Below are positions 20,819-34,384 of a stretch of 64,000 bases of DNA, piece after piece. Positions within the stretch are counted from its first letter, which is position 1. The number at the start of each line of letters is the position of its first letter. A program made the translations under genes and the position numbers. Origin of the DNA: Sarocladium kiliense (Eukaryota; Ascomycota; Sordariomycetes; Hypocreales; Sarocladiaceae); the NCBI GenBank assembly GCA_030734395.1, contig JAUZTG010000020.1, positions 62,001 through 126,000 on the forward strand, read 5' to 3'. A model generated the notes under the pieces. That model did not search any database. It saw only the letters and a list, made by a program, of their open reading frames with translations, and had not been told where the DNA came from.

Positions 20819-23800
20819 ATGGCCTCAAATCAAGAAGACGACCCGTCCTCTCCCGAGGCTTCGTCGCAGCAGGCACCCGCCCAAGAGCCCGCATCGCAGC
20901 CGGCCGCCGAACCCACCTCCACGATCGCGACACCGGAGCTCGACGTCAAGAAGCTCAAAGCCCTACCCGCTGAGCAACAGGAGCTGCTACTCCTAAGCTT
21001 TGTTTCGGACCTGTCAAAGCATGTGAGGGGTCTCGAACCAGACGACTGCACCGCGCAGCAAGTACCCCTCAAACGCGAGATCTTCCAGATCATCAACCTC
21101 CCGTCTCCACAGCCCTCGAGAGTCATACGGAACAACCTGGGGAGGTGCCTGGCGCATATACTGGGACAGGGAGACCGAAAGCTGCTTTTTGAGACGATCA
21201 ATGACCTTGTCGCGATATTGACAGGACCAAAGGCTAAGGGAGATGGTGATATCAGAGCCAGGCATGCGGCGGTCAGCTGCTTGGGGGAGGTGTTCGCAGC
21301 GGCTGGCGACAGCGCCATTGGATTGCACTCTCTGACCTGCACCACGGTCCTGAAGACCATCAAGTCTGCTAGCAGCCATGCTGGACTCCGTGCTAGCGCC
21401 TTTATTGCCCTGAGCAAGATCATTGGCATGGTGGAAGGGTCCATGGAGGAGACCGTCTCACGGGATATATGGAAGCAATGCCGGAGCTTCGCCACGAGCG
21501 ACAAAGGAGCGCTTGTCGTGGTGGCTGCTTGCAGGTGTCTCAAGGCACTGGTCAAGCATACCACGTACTTCCAAAACTCTACGGACTTCGACAAGCTCGA
21601 CAATGCTATGTTCAAGGTCTTCGACTCCTCCTCGGTGCAGGTGCGCCAGGCGGCAGCCGACTGCTTTTCCGAAGCAATGGTACGCGGCCACTCGGAGACA
21701 GGGCTTGCTGAGGAACCTATCGCGAAGAAGAAGACGAGCAAGAAATCGAAGCGATCATCGGTCCATCCAGGGATGGCTCAGGACGAGGACGAGATGCCAG
21801 AGAGATCGGCGAGCCCGGCACCAGGGGGCAAGCGAACCCAGAATCTGGCGCTTTCGCTGTTGGGAATGATGAAGATCCTGGCCAACTACTTTGTCAGACC
21901 AACGACAACGAACAAGACGCGAGCCGCTATTGGACTCTGCTATTGCACGTTGTTCCGCAAACTTGGGGAGAAGAACGTCGAGAACAACTACCTCAAGATT
22001 GTCGAGGCACTGACTACCGATATCCTTGGTCAGAGCTCCCTTAGCAACAATCGCTACCGTCTCCTGATGTCCAGGAAGATCGTCGATACTATTCTTCAGG
22101 AGGTCATTGGGCGTAAGATTCTCGGCGAGTCGGGACAGGTCTCTGCTGCCAAGACCCTCATCAACAACATCCTCAAGAACTACCCCCAGGCATTGACAGA
22201 GAGACCCGAGCCCTCAAAGCACATGTTAATCACGACTCTTAACACTGTCGCCTCTCTCATCCGATCACTTGGTTCCGCTGCGAACAGTTTCGCCGAATCC
22301 TGTCGCGATGGTCTGCTTCAGGTGCTGCAGCATCCGAGCTACTCTGTTCAAGCCCACGCATCAGCATGTATGAAGGCATTCGTGCTTGCGTGCCCTCAAC
22401 AGCTTCTACCATGCCTTTCAGTCTGCATGAACAGCCTGACTCGCGAATTGTCGCTCCTCGGTACGCCACGGAGCTCACCAAGACGGTGCATTGGCTTTGC
22501 ACATGGCCTGGCAGCTACACTGAGCGCGAGTCCCTTGCGCCCACTGTACGGGTCAGTGGATATCAACAGCCGTGTACTGACCATGGCAACCAATCTTCTC
22601 AAGTCGAGCAGCCAGTCCGAGCTTCGAGTGTCAGGTACCCAGATTCAGGTGGCCTGGGTACTGATCGGTGGCTTGATGTCTTTGGGGCCGAACTTTGTTA
22701 AGATCCATCTGTCCCAGCTGCTCCTCCTGTGGAAAAATGCTCTGCCAAAACCTTTGGCGAAGGACAACACATCTGCCAGAAGCTTCCTGGAGGCTTCCTT
22801 TTTGACCCACGTCAGAGAATGTGCACTTGGATCGATCCTTGCCTTCTTGCAATTCAATAGCCGACTACTCACTGTCGATGTCTCAAAACGTATTGCAACT
22901 ATGCTGCAGAGCACCTCGGCATTCCTGAAGACTCTTCCCTCGAAAAAAGTCACCGAAGATATCTCACAACGTCTCACACCCGCTCTGCAACTCCAGGATC
23001 TGGATACAATGGTGCAGAGACGAGTACTGCAATGCTATGTAAAGCTCGTCAACCTCAGCCCAGCAGGCGGGAGCGAGGCTCTTCTGCAGTCTAACCTCCT
23101 AACACTTGCCATCTCCCTTTTTACGGACCCTGAGAACTACTCGCCCAGTTCTTTGAGCGCCTCAATTGCCAATGCAGCAGCCAACTTCGAGTCGATATGG
23201 GAGGTTGGTGACAATATTGGCTTCGGTATCACTGGTCTTGTCAGGGGCTTTGATGTGAAGAAGTTACCAGGACAGCACGACAATGCAACAGAAGAGGAGC
23301 CCACAGGCCAGAGCCCAGAGGATACGATCAATGGGTTGCTAAAGTCACCCATTTGCGGCACCTTGGAACACGACGCCTCGTTACTGTACATTGGAGCCGA
23401 TGAACCGATTTCCCGAAGCCCAGATCCGCCAGCGACAGAGGTTATCAACACAGCCATCCAGCTCTTCGCATTTGCTTTCCCTGCTACACCTGCCAAGGTC
23501 CAAGAGAGTATCTTGGAGCAGATCAAGACATTTGCATCTGCCGGCTCCCTTCAACGTGATCCGGGGCGAAGAGCAGCCGTCACAGTCAACGTTGCTACCG
23601 CGATCCTGGCAACCATGCGGGTAGCTGTCAAGGAGACATCATCTCCGCCTGGAGATGTATCGAATTTGGCAGTCGAACGCCTGCTTCAAGACATTGTCCG
23701 GGATTTCGTCCTCGATCCAGACCAATATGTTCGCAGCTTGGGGTACACTGCCGTTGCTAGGCTTTGCAACGTCTACGGCAATGCTTTCACGAATCACGAG

Positions 23801-26800
23801 GTCAAGTACCTTGTCGATACAATCGTCAGCAATCGTGAACCAAGCGCACGAGCTGGGTGTGCTATGGCACTTGGATCTATCCAAACTAAGGTCGGTGGCA
23901 TGGCGGCCGGATATCACCTCAAGACTATACTTGGTATTATCATGTCACTGTGCAATGATCCTCATCCAGTCGTCCACTACTGGGCACTCGAAGCTCTGTC
24001 CTTGGCTTCTGATGCTGCAGGTCTGAGCTTCGCCGGATACGTACCCAGCACGCTGGGAATGCTCTCGCAGCTGTATGTCTCGGAGACGCATCACCCTGAG
24101 ATCTCGTCCGCCGTGACGATGAACCTAGAGCTGGAACTCTCGACGGTGCCTGCCATTGCGAAGTGTGTCGACTCTCTGATCAACGTCTTGGGTCCTGATC
24201 TTCAAGACGCGATCAAGTCAAGAGAGCTGATTCTGACCATGGTTGATCAGTTCAGAGCAGAGCAAGATGCTCTTGTACAGAAAGTCTCGCTGGCTTGCTT
24301 CGAGCATCTTTCCATGTATGCACCGGGACAAATGAATTTTGCCGACTACGTCAAGCTATTGCAAAGCTATTTAACATCGGAAAATCCTATTCTACGGGAT
24401 GTTGCCGTCGACGGGCTGTACAACATGATGAAGAGAGACCCTCGCGACGTGCTCCGAGAAGCAGATGCTGGCTTTGAAGAGCAGCTGTGGCTCGTCTTGG
24501 ACACAGCGCCTTCACATGACGGCATCCGGAACATTATACGCAACTGGTTGCATCAAACATGTCTTACTGAGACTGGCCAGTGGCTCCAACGCCTTCAACA
24601 AGTTATGAAGATGACTAGGGCACGACTTGTTGAGGAGAACGACAGAGAGAGGCAAGAAGGCGGCAAACTTGACCTCCAGGACGAGGAAGTTGCCGGATTT
24701 GCCGCCGCTGGTGGAGGTGCAAAGGAGGAGAAAGAGAATCGTGCTTCATCCGAAGTTGAACCTCTCCGCTGGCAAGTCATCACTTTCGCCATGGACTGCG
24801 TCAACGACATCTTCGCGATCGTTGCGAAGGATGTGGCAGCGAACGGAGAATCCGACGCATACCTCGCCCTGCAGAATAGAGTGGCTGATGTGGTGCGCAT
24901 GGCTTTCTCAGCTTCTACGTCAAGTGTACTCGAGCTACGGATCTGGGGCATGAAGATCATCGGCGCAGTTTTGCGGATGTTTGGCAAGTCTCCGGACCCT
25001 GACTTCGAGGAGGCTATGCTTCTGGAGCAGTACCAGGCCCAGATCAGCTCCGCACTGACCCCAGCCTTCGCGGCGGACTCGTCTCCCGAGCTCGCTTCTG
25101 AGGCGGTCAATGTCTGCGCCAGCTTCATTGCCATTGGCATTGTGACCGACGTGGAGCGGATGGGCAGGATCCTCAAGACCCTGGTCAGTGCCCTCGAGAG
25201 CTTCTCCAAAGAGGACGAAAACGCCGGCATTGGTGACCTCAAGGGCCTGAGCTCCAACGCCCAGGTGATGGTGAAGATCTCCGTCTTCTCGGCATGGGCT
25301 GAGCTGCAGGTCGCCAGCACTGAGCAAAAGTACTTGCTGGACGTGCTCAAGCCCCATGTTGGAACCTTGACGCCTCTTTGGCTCGAGTCTCTTCGGGAAT
25401 TTGCTCGGCTGCGTTTCGAGCCCGACATCTCCATGACTCTCGGACCCCCCTCCCTATCTGGAAGTCTCGACACCATCTACGCTGCACTCAACCGCGAGAC
25501 CCTGCTCAAGTTCTACCAGGATGCGTGGCTCAAGCTCGTCGACGCAATTGCCAGCCTCATCGAGCAGGACAGCGAGTTCGTATTCGATGCACTGGACGGG
25601 AAGGAGTCCCAGGCCGCGGCCCCCAACGGCAAGACCAAGGGTCCGGGCATCAATTACCGAGATGAGCCGGTTGCCTTCTTCTTCGTGCTGTTCGGTCTTG
25701 CATTCGAGGCTTTGGCTGTGAGACCTGGCCAAGGGGATTCCTTGGCCACACGGGAGCAGACTCTTGCCATCCTCAGGGCTCTGAAGAAGATCCTGCATCC
25801 AAGTGTCTCGGGTCACGCAATCTACAGACCCGATGTGTTTGCTGAGACCATGGACCTGCTTGACCGCCTAGTCTTGACGGAGGGGCTTGACGTGCAGAGT
25901 TCCATCGTTGGTATCGCCAGAGAACTGTGTATCTCGCACCCGTCAGCTAGGAGGCACGCTTCCGAAGAGGGTGACCTTTCCGAGGATATTGATCAGCTCT
26001 TCGAGCTCACGCGCATCATCGTGCTCGTGTTGACTGGCCTCCTTCCTAACTTGACTGAGGGCAATCAACCTGTGAGACATCAAGTCAACGAGGAAGCAAT
26101 CCTGTTGATCAGAAACTCGCTTAACGCGTTGGTGGATGCCGCGGAAGTCTTCCCGTCGATAATCAAGACTGACCTACATGCCTGCATCATCCACATATTT
26201 GCAACTATTCTGGCCACACCGGAGTGCCAGGAAATGATACTCCCTCAGTCACTCCCCACCCTCCGGCGCTTCGTCATTAGTATGTCAAACTCGAGGATGC
26301 AGCAGGCTGCCGATGCACCCTCACCCACCGACATCCAGCTCCAGGGCTGCCTGCGCCGCTTCCTATCAATTTACCTGAACGCGCAGAAGCGAGAGGCACC
26401 TACGTCGCTCTTGTGCGTCCGGAACTGCTTGCTTGCCACCACCATGCTGTTCACCAGCGGCAAGAATCACCTTCCAGCGACAGATGGCCTCGTATCGAGA
26501 TACCTTGAGGAGGTTCTAGACTGTCTGATGGATCGAATGGTTTGTTGTCCCAACCCACCATGTTTTGGTAATGCGTGTGTAAAATGAAAATTGCTGACAA
26601 TGATACCTGCAAGACCGCCAAGATAGCAGCAAACTGCATTAGGTCGTTGTTGCTCCAGTCATCACCTACGAGTGCCGACCAGAGCATTGCCCGCTACCTA
26701 TTGCCTCGCCTGATGGGATTTATTACAAATGCAGATGCTGAAGATCCCGAAGGTGCTAGGCCTCTTGTCACGCAAGCCCTCTGTCAATACGTGGGGGCCG

Positions 26801-27102
26801 TGGAGAAGAGTCGGATGCCAGCAGCCATGTCAATGGTGGTACCTGCAGTGATGTCTCGCGCAGCAGCTGAAGGTGAGGAATTATACATGGAGACCAGCTC
26901 GCGTTTGCTCGAGCTGGCAGCAGTCGATCAGGGCACATTTCGGGCGATCGTGAACAATATGAGCGGTGAGCAGAGATCCTTCTTGGAGGAAGTGATCCGG
27001 TCTGGTCGTCAGGCTGCCTCGGGCGCGAACAGCTCTGCGTCAACGGGTGGGGGTCAGCCAACCATTGCTCTGAAGATGAATTTCGGCGGCCAGTCGGAGT
27101 AG
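20819..27102 (+). CDS. LAA1: LAA1/HEATR5-like giant HEAT-repeat protein (AP-1 accessory)
   Basis: Two exons, 20819-26539 and 26614-27102, give 2069 residues. The 74-nt intron joins CLMDRM to TAKIAAN. Yeast Laa1 (about 2000 residues) and animal HEATR5A/B bind clathrin adaptor AP-1 and help sort cargo at the trans-Golgi and endosomes. The protein is almost entirely alpha-helical HEAT repeats. Conserved stretches include RCLAHILGQGDRKLLFETIND, HAAVSCLGEVFAAAGD, YLVDTIVSNREPSARAGCAMALGSIQ and DPHPVVHYWALEALSLASDAAG. A Pro/Ser/Gln-rich N-terminal 45 residues and a Lys-rich loop near 300 (KKKTSKKSKRSS) are disordered. An acidic, Arg/Glu-rich insert lies near 1270-1310. The ATG at 20819 is the first in frame. 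Several antisense frames of 140-300 codons across it are shadows. Family assignment is strong; AP-1 role is by homology. Confidence 0.92.
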
Positions 27103-28686
27103 GCTTGAGAGAAAAGAGAAGTGGCATTCTAGCCGGGTCCGCAGCTGTCAATGACAAACAAACAAATTTCACATGAAGCGCCGTGGTCATACTGCGAAAT
27201 GAAGGTATCCGACTTGGCCTGTCAGCAGTCGCTATTGCTGAGGGTGTCGAGAGTCGATGACAGGGACCAGGATTATTGCTGCGTGTTCATCGGTTGCTTG
27301 CATGAGGCCCTCACAGACTCCGGCCCTCCTTTACAAGTTGAAGAAGCCACATCTGAAGCAATGAAACCGAGGATAGTTGCAGGCGCACCATTGCCTTCTA
27401 CAATTCGAGCCAGGTAGGCTATCAATCGGACGAGTGGGTGGGTGGGTGAGCGAGGCTGGATATGCAGCATGTGGGTTACATTGGGCATGGGGGCCGGGCA
27501 TCTTCAGCCAGCCCACAGTGTTCTCGCCAACTTCCTGTAGCTCGTGAAGGGGACCAAGGCTTCCGGGAGAATGCGTGTGCCGAAGTGCGGGTCTCGTCCT
27601 ATTTCCTTCAACGTCATGCACGTCGACTAGCTTGACGTGAAGGATGGGATGGTGGTGCGGGAGGTCAGGAGCCAACACGGGTGATCTGCCCAGGAACCTA
27701 CTTCTCAGGGCACCTAGTGCCATACCAGCGACTACTGCCGAGCTGAGAGGACGAGAGAGGACCGAAGCCGTGAAGTTGAAGGGTAGAGACTGAAGAGACA
27801 ACAGATGAGGTCATGTTCCTCCCTGGCACAAGGCCAATGCTGCACAGTGTCGGCCGCCGTGCAGTGTTGGCACGAAGTACTGCCCCAGTTTGGACGAGCA
27901 AGTGAACCTGGCGAACTATCTGTCGACAGTCAGTCGTAAGGCAGCCTGTCTGTCGCAAACGCGCATGCCCTCCTGACTAGCCGAGAAGACTGTCCTACCA
28001 GAATGGTAAGGGTTGGCGTCGATGCCGCTGTCTTCCCCGGCGTCGATCACCCCACCCTCCCTCTCTCTGGGGTGTCTGTCTAGCAATAAACGTCGTCTTG
28101 CTTGTCAACCTGCATTGTCTCAGTGTAGGCTGTTGTGACACCCTCCAACCGCTCAGCTCTCAACGGTCTGCCACGTCAAGCGCCGCGAGCCTGGTATCTA
28201 GCTCGAGACGATTTGCTTTGTTCATCGTGAGTGGTGTGTTACGGGCAAATGGGCTTGCATGACAAGTCACCCACAGCAGGGAGGAGAGATGGCTTGACGG
28301 ACGTGGAGGGCTCTTGCGAAGAGCTCAAGGTGGCGTCTGTGCGTCGACAGTGGTTTACGGCAGGGAGGAGGCCTCTTCTGACGGGACTGAAGAACCAGAG
28401 CAGTTTCAGATAGTATTGACAACTACACGGAGAGTAAAGAGTCACTATGGAGGGAATCAGGATGGAGAACACACTTTGATTATTTTGAGCAATTATAACG
28501 TCTCGAACCATGTAAGGACTGTAAAGGTGGGAACAAAAAAGCAGAAGAACAGACCAAAGCAGAACAGTAAACGATCCCAGTAAGGACATTTGTGTGGTCT
28601 CGCAGATACCCCGTGTTTGACAGACTGATTCTCTTTGCCTCTAGCAGATCCTAGCAGATCACCTGTCCAAGTATTGTGCCACACAC
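27103..28686. other. Convergent intergenic region, no gene seen
   Basis: 1.6 kb between the 3' ends of LAA1 and the RRM gene. Only short or antisense frames occur, with no recognisable product. An AT-rich patch around 28,420-28,560 stands out slightly. Confidence 0.45.
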
Positions 28687-30038
28687 CTAATGACCGGGAC
28701 CTGTGCCCTTTCCGGCAGAGCCCTCTACAACAAGGGGACCCTGTCCAGAGAGGATGGCCCAGGGAGAAAGAGTGGAAGGGCCAGCACCGCTCTCGCCACC
28801 ACCACGGGGACCAGCGGCGCCTGACTTCCACAGACCCTTTGCGGGGGCGGCCTCATCCTCCAGGATGCTGGCCGAGATGGTGCGTCCGCGGAAGGTGTGC
28901 TGGTGCAGCTTCTTGACGACGGTGGCGGGCTGCACGAGGCAGTTGAAGCGCAGGACAGCATGGCCGCGGGAGTAGACACCCGAGTTATCGATCGGGACAT
29001 CCACACCATTGAGACCTCTCTCCTGGGCACCAAGTCTGCGGCGCGCCCAGATGTCAATATCCTTGGCACCAGAACGGTGCGGGATGTTCTTGAGGAGGAT
29101 CTTGTAATGGTCCAGGGAGGTATCATGCACTGGACCAGAGCGAGAGGACTCGCCTCTCGGTAGTGTGGTGTAGACCTGGTGTTTCAGTACTTTCTGTCTC
29201 TGGTCTGTATAGTTAATGGGGTTAGAAGGACGATGCTGGCATTGATAGGTTGTCTTCATCCCAGGAGGACCGTGGGAGAAGGTCCAGCCACCGATGGGGG
29301 TTAAGTAGTGAGGCATCACCGCATAGTCTGCCACAGGGGCCGGGCCCATAGGGAAACAAGCCGGGGAAATGGTGGCAGCGTAGTACTATGAGGGGTCTGT
29401 CAGTAAGGAGCATGTAAAAATGTGATTTGTGAGAGACTTACCTGCATGCCACCTCCCTCAGAAGTCTGAGGAGTCATCGTAACGGACACAGGCGAGCCAT
29501 ACAGAGTAGGGGACGCCGGTTGGGTCATGGGAGCCGAGGCAGCGCGGACTTGTTCGCGTAGAGCCTTCAACTCGATGTCGACAAGCTCCTTGATTTTAAT
29601 GGCCTCGGACTTGTTCTTGTCAGACGCGATGATGGATCTGCCACGGAAGACACCTCCGTTCAGGCGCTCTGTGTAACATTTAGCATTGCATATCTTTGGT
29701 GGGGAGCTATAGGTGGCTGAGAATCGGAACATACTCCACGCGTTGTCAAAGTTGTCTCGGCCTCGAAGACGGACCCAGCCGGAGGTGCTGGTGTTGAAGA
29801 CCTCAATGTGGTCAACCTCACAGTGCGGACGAAGCCAGTCCTTGAGTTGCTGCCAGGATGTTTCAAAAGGCAGCTGGTATCAACAGATAAGTGTCAATGA
29901 AGGCTTGGCTCGAGGTAGTCTGGTAGAAAGGCGAAGACTCACGTTGCAGATGGTGATGTAGTAGACACCAGTCACATCACCAGGACCAACATCGGTCTGG
30001 AAGGTGGCCACACCGGTGTCTTGCGGCTTGGAAACCAT
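28687..30038 (-). CDS. Two-RRM RNA-binding protein, uncharacterised
   Basis: Four exons on the minus strand, 29943-30038, 29735-29873, 29442-29668 and 28687-29385, give 386 residues. Introns are 69, 66 and 56 nt. RRM1 (about 26-100) has RNP2 YITICNLPF split by the first intron, and an RNP1-like GWVRLRGRDNFDNAW. RRM2 (about 247-335) has RNP2 YKILLKNIP and a divergent RNP1 (RGHAVLRFN), with a long loop (ERGLNGVDVPIDNSGVYS) between them. The linker of about 150 residues holds a short charged helix (KIKELVDIELKALREQVRA) and a Tyr/Pro/Met-rich stretch. The tail is Gly/Ala/Pro-rich. RRM1 resembles the fungal Gbp2/Hrb1-type domain, but orthology is not claimed. It probably binds mRNA or pre-mRNA. 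The splice junctions are supported by domain continuity and consensus ends. Confidence 0.85.
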
Positions 30039-31278
30039 CGCAGCACGATACTCTTTTGGGGGAAAGGGGGGCACCTTCGATCAGATCACGCTATATCGTG
30101 ATCGGAGATGCGGGACGGGACGACACTAGACTGTGTCACAGGAAACAAGCTCTTGAGCTGACTCAAGCAGGAGGTTATATAGGAAGGCAAAGATGTTCCA
30201 CAGAAACAAACGATTTCAGAGGAAGATAGATATATCGCGGAAGCTGGGGTACTCGGGGGTAGACAAGAAGAAGACAAGTCGAAGGACGAAACTCGAGGAC
30301 GAGCTTGAGCTTCTTATACTCGAGATTTCTGCGTCCTTGGAGGCCACTTCCCTTCGAGTCTTCACCCGTCAGGCATCCCGATGGCTCGAGAGACGAGACA
30401 GACGACAGAGACACCTCCGGGGTGTCTTGAGGGAACCAGGTTGAAGGGCACACTTCATGCAGTTTGCCTTTAGCGCTGCTTCGAGAGCGAGAGCAAGACT
30501 GATCGTGGTATGTAGACTGGTGAAGACGGGTAGCTCGTAGCAGTAACCCAGGAGGTTGAATGAAGAGTATCGTGAGGTTGTCGAAGGTGTGGTGTCGCAA
30601 ACATTCTGCGGACAGGGAATATTCTGTGGAGCAACTTGCAGGACAGCAGCGAAGCAATCTTCGCAGAAGTTGCTAGCCGTCTACTTGCATGAGAGGCGAC
30701 ACCCTCTCTTGGGAATGAGCAAGAGATGAAGAGGGGGAGGGCTTGACAGGACACCACTGTATGACAGGTCACATTCTATGGCCTCGACAGGAGATCTACC
30801 ACCTCATGTCAACATTGTGCTTCGACTGCGGCATCAAGCGGGGCGAATGAGAAGCCGCGTTCTCTCTCCGATTGACCGGTCATGTTACAACGCTCTACCT
30901 GTCACTGGGAAAAGATTCTTTGACTGGGGGGACCGACCGAGCATGACCTGCTGAACAATCCTGAGGTACTCATGCCTGGCGCTGGGAGCAGAATGAGAAA
31001 AGAGGAAACTTGCATGTCATCTTTCATGACATATCATACGTATAGGGTCTTGCACATGCCGTTTGTCTTGATAGCGCCTGCATAAAGGCCGCACATCAGA
31101 CCAACCACGGCGCGGCACACGGACGGTGCAACGGCTCTCGAAGCGGGGGCGTTGAGCAGCTCCGGGACCTTGGTACTTGCCATTGGACGAAAGTCCTTCT
31201 GCTGAAAGTATTGCTGCAGCCATGCACCGCAGCAAACTGGCGCTACCAATCGCCACTTCGACTGGTTCGGATGTGGCC
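30039..31278. other. Intergenic region upstream of the RRM gene, no gene seen
   Basis: 1.2 kb lies between the WDR8 stop and the RRM gene start, both on the minus strand. It is mainly the promoter and leader of the RRM gene. No frame shows a recognisable product. Confidence 0.45.
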
Positions 31279-32940
31279 TCAACCATGCTTGAAGGAGAAT
31301 GTATCTTCTAACATCGAATGGTCGTCATCGTCGGGACCATCAAGGAGGGGCATATCTCCTCTACTAAGGGATCCCTGCAAGCTACCCCCCTGGTCGCCCT
31401 GCGGCCACATCTCAGGGTAAGGCAGAGAATCAGAGGCAAGAGCCAGCATGTAGTGCTTCGCATCCGAAAGGAAAATGGCCGGCGCTTCATGATCCCAATT
31501 GATCCAGAGAGCTTGCGTCTTCCCCTGTACTTTCCCATCTGGCAAATGCTCTCCAAGCGATAAGTATCGAGGGCCGTCAGAGAGAGGATCCCACACATAG
31601 GACACGCCTCGGTAAGCTTCGTCCTGGCAAGTGATGAGCAGGAGCTCGCGGATGGATGGGTGCCACGAGAACGCCACTGATGAGTGGAACATCAGTACAG
31701 CCCTGAGTTCTGCGGATGCCACGTCCCAGACCCATACAGTGCACGGTGACTCGTCCAGTCGTGTAGCGAGCAGATCGGACGAGGCGTCAAAGGCTGCCAG
31801 AGAGCAACCAACACGTAAATCGGCGGCGCTCTTGACATTCGATGCGGCGCTGTCAGGAGAGAAGGTTTGAGTTGCACGGACGAACTCGTGAGTTTCGTGA
31901 CCATCTGAAGATTTGGCTATCTGTTCCTGCCAGATCTGACTCAAGGCTTAGCATTCTAATAGTCTGTCACGAGGAGGATAACAGTGAACAACATACCTGA
32001 AGAGTATCCACAGGAGTGACAGATGAAGGGTGGTTCAAACTCATGTCGACACGCCAGTTGACCGTGTCCAGCACTGTGACCGTTCTGCTATAGTCCCCAA
32101 CCATGCAACGGCGGCCATCTGTGCTTGTTTGACAAAGTCGGATTCCCGGCTGCAGTGAAGCGTCTGCACCGACACAAAGCCGGGAAGCATCCAATGTCCG
32201 GACGAGTTGTCCATCGGGTGTGTAGAGCAGCAGGCGGTGCCCATGGGCTGGCGACTCCGATACGAGAATCCATTGACCATCAGGGGTCCACGACAGGCCT
32301 GCTGCGTCCGCAGTCTCAGGATACCATGATCTTGTGACTTCTCTGGTCTGCGGCTGGTGGATGCTAAGGGCATCCCGACCTGCTGATCGAGTCAGGACGG
32401 CCATATGATGGCTTCTTGCATCGAAGGCATAGCCTCTGGCTGCTGACGTTGCCAGATAGAACTTGGGGTTTGCGATTTCGACAGCCTTCGAAGATGTGAG
32501 GTCAAAGACAGAAAGCTTGAGACCAAATGCCACAACGACTATGATCTCGTCGTCGGTTGCTCCGAACTGAATATGCGTAGGCTTTCCTCCACCCGAACCA
32601 GGGTTGCGGATGACGGTATGCAGCGATGCGTCTTGAATGTTGTATACGCGGATTTGGTCTGCCGTGGCGACGAGGATCCTTGATGACTTTGGAGACCATG
32701 CCAGTCCCGAGACAGGGTTGGGTGCTTCTTGAGTAACCTTTACAGCGTTGATAGTCTCCAGGCCTTCGGTGGTACGAATGTTGACAGTCGCGGATGTGGG
32801 CGTCGAGAACGCCAAGCTCGCTATAAGGTTCCCGTCTGGGCTGGGAACACATCTTTGTGAGCCTGTTTACCCATGTCAGCGTCTTCCTCCTCAAACTCGG
32901 AATTAATGGACCAACACTTGAAGGATGGTGAGAAGTGCAT
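31279..32940 (-). CDS. wdr8: WDR8/WRAP73 WD-repeat spindle-pole protein
   Basis: Three exons on the minus strand, 32916-32940, 31997-32862 and 31279-31935, give 515 residues. The first exon is only 25 bases (MHFSPSFK); its 53-nt intron (gttggt, branch GCTGAC, aacag) leads to CSQRCVPSPDGNLIASL. The second intron is 61 nt. The start matches the conserved WRAP73 opening (MxFS..FK...SPDG). WD-type blades follow, including PVSGLAWSPKSSRILVAT, AGLSWTPDGQWILVS and LAAFDASSDLLATRLDESP then VWVWDVASAELRAVLMFHSSVAFSWHP, a block diagnostic for this family. WRAP73 orthologues act at spindle pole bodies and centrosomes in microtubule anchoring; Aspergillus An-WDR8 works with TINA. The last 40 residues are Asp/Ser-rich. 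The tiny first exon is the least certain part, but no other start keeps the conserved opening. Confidence 0.9.
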
Positions 32941-33519
32941 GGTGGCCCAGGGATTATGCCAGTGTCGCGTCAGGACGCGTAGAAACCACACCCGGCGCCG
33001 AAGGGATCCCAAATTTTCAGGTCTTGCAGCTTATGATTTTGAGGAGTATCAGGACTGCGGTGCTTAACAAGGCCTACTGTAATACGAGGCGACAGCTTCT
33101 GCGTCGAGGTTGGTCATGTTAGGGGATCGTGAATTCATGTTGGGAGGTGATCAGGTTGTCTCCATGTGATCTACTGAAGCGCAACTCCACTGGCTACCTC
33201 TACTCCCAATGATCCCGCACTCGAGGTTCCTAACACCATCGCTTTAATCTTCTTATATTCTGGAATCTGTACAAATTATTATGATCAAATTGCAGTGCCG
33301 CTGGTCGGGATCCGACCCTGCCCGTGTCCAGCAGGTATACCACACCGCCTGCCATATCTGTAGCATGTACTCTGCCCACTTTGGAGTGCAGTTCCGCGTC
33401 CTACAACCCACCCAGACAGCTCCAGAGACTTAGCTGAATCACCGTACATCCTCTTTAAGAACCAGACATACCTCCCATTGTGCAGAGCGCACCATTTTCT
33501 GGCCAGCTGAACGTGCCTC
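32941..33519. promoter_or_regulatory. Divergent promoter between WDR8 and CFIm25
   Basis: 579 bases between two start codons on opposite strands. It must contain both promoters. An AT-rich patch at about 33,240-33,295 lies upstream of CFIm25. No specific operator is recognisable. Confidence 0.5.
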
Positions 33520-34384
33520 ATGTCTACCATTACGCCTGAGGCCCTCCAATCGGGGGTGCCACCAGTGATCCCTCTCTCCTTCAACGCAAACCAGCCGCCT
33601 CGAGTTACGCTCTACCCTCTGTCCAACTACACATTCGGCGTCAAGGAAACGCAACCTGAAGAAGACCCGTCTGTCATTGCTCGACTCAAACGATTGGAAG
33701 AGCACTACAACGAGCATGGCATGCGTCGTACCTGCGAGGGTATCCTCGTCTGCCACGAACACAACCACCCCCATATCCTCATGCTACAGATCGCCAACGC
33801 CTTCTTCAAGCTCCCGGGAGACTACCTTCGGCCGGAAGACGACGAGATAGAGGGCTTCAAAGCAAGACTGGACGAACGCTTAGCTCCAGTGGGACGTCTA
33901 GGTGAGGGCGAGGAGCCGGCCGATTGGGAGATAGGCGAGTGCCTCGCTCAGTGGTGGCGGCCGAACTTCGAGACTTTCATGTACCCCTTCATTCCTGCTC
34001 ATGTAACGCGGCCAAAGGAGTGCAAGAAGAACTACTTCATTCAACTGCCTAAAAATAGTACGTCTCGAGCCGCCGATTTCTAATCAGGCTTCAGGTGCAT
34101 TGCTAACGGTTCTTACAGAAGTCCTGAGTGTTCCCAAGAACATGAAACTGCTGGCCGTTCCCCTCTTCGAGCTCTATGACAACACAGCCCGTTATGGACC
34201 GCAACTCTCTGCGATCCCCCATCTCTTGAGTCGATACAACTTCGAATTCGTCGACGAAAATGGCAAGATAGTCGCAGCGACACCGGGCGACGCTGCTCCC
34301 GAAGGATACGTGCCCAAGACGAAGGTACTGGCCGGCGATGATACGGATATGAAGGAGGAGACGAATGGAACGACAGCGTCATGA
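33520..34384 (+). CDS. CFIm25/NUDT21-like pre-mRNA cleavage factor subunit
   Basis: Two exons, 33520-34057 and 34119-34384, give 267 residues. The 61-nt intron has gtacgt, a TGCTAAC branch point and tacag, joining LPKN to KVLSVPKNMK. CFIm25 binds UGUA elements and sets poly(A) site choice in the nucleus. The Nudix fold is clear (ILVCHEHNHPHILMLQIANAFFKLPGDYL, then DEIEGFKARL), but the Nudix box lacks the usual catalytic glutamates, as in other CFIm25 proteins, so it should bind rather than hydrolyse. WWRPNFETFMYPFIPAHVTRPKE and PLFELYDNTARYGPQLSAIPHLLSRYNFEF are near-diagnostic. Compared with the human protein (227 residues) it has a small insert (RLGEGEEPADW) and an acidic C-terminal extension of about 35 residues. 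Its 3' end faces the YjbQ gene only 133 bases away. Confidence 0.94.

Noticed and set aside
20830..21741. Long minus-strand frames within LAA1 (also 24595-25476)
   Set aside because: They overlap clear HEAT-repeat coding sequence and have Ser/Ala-biased, domain-free translations, so they are shadows.
33285..33380. tRNA-like arm (ggtcgggatccgacc) near 33,294
   Set aside because: The hairpin is real, but the surrounding bases do not fold into a full cloverleaf and the A and B boxes do not match.
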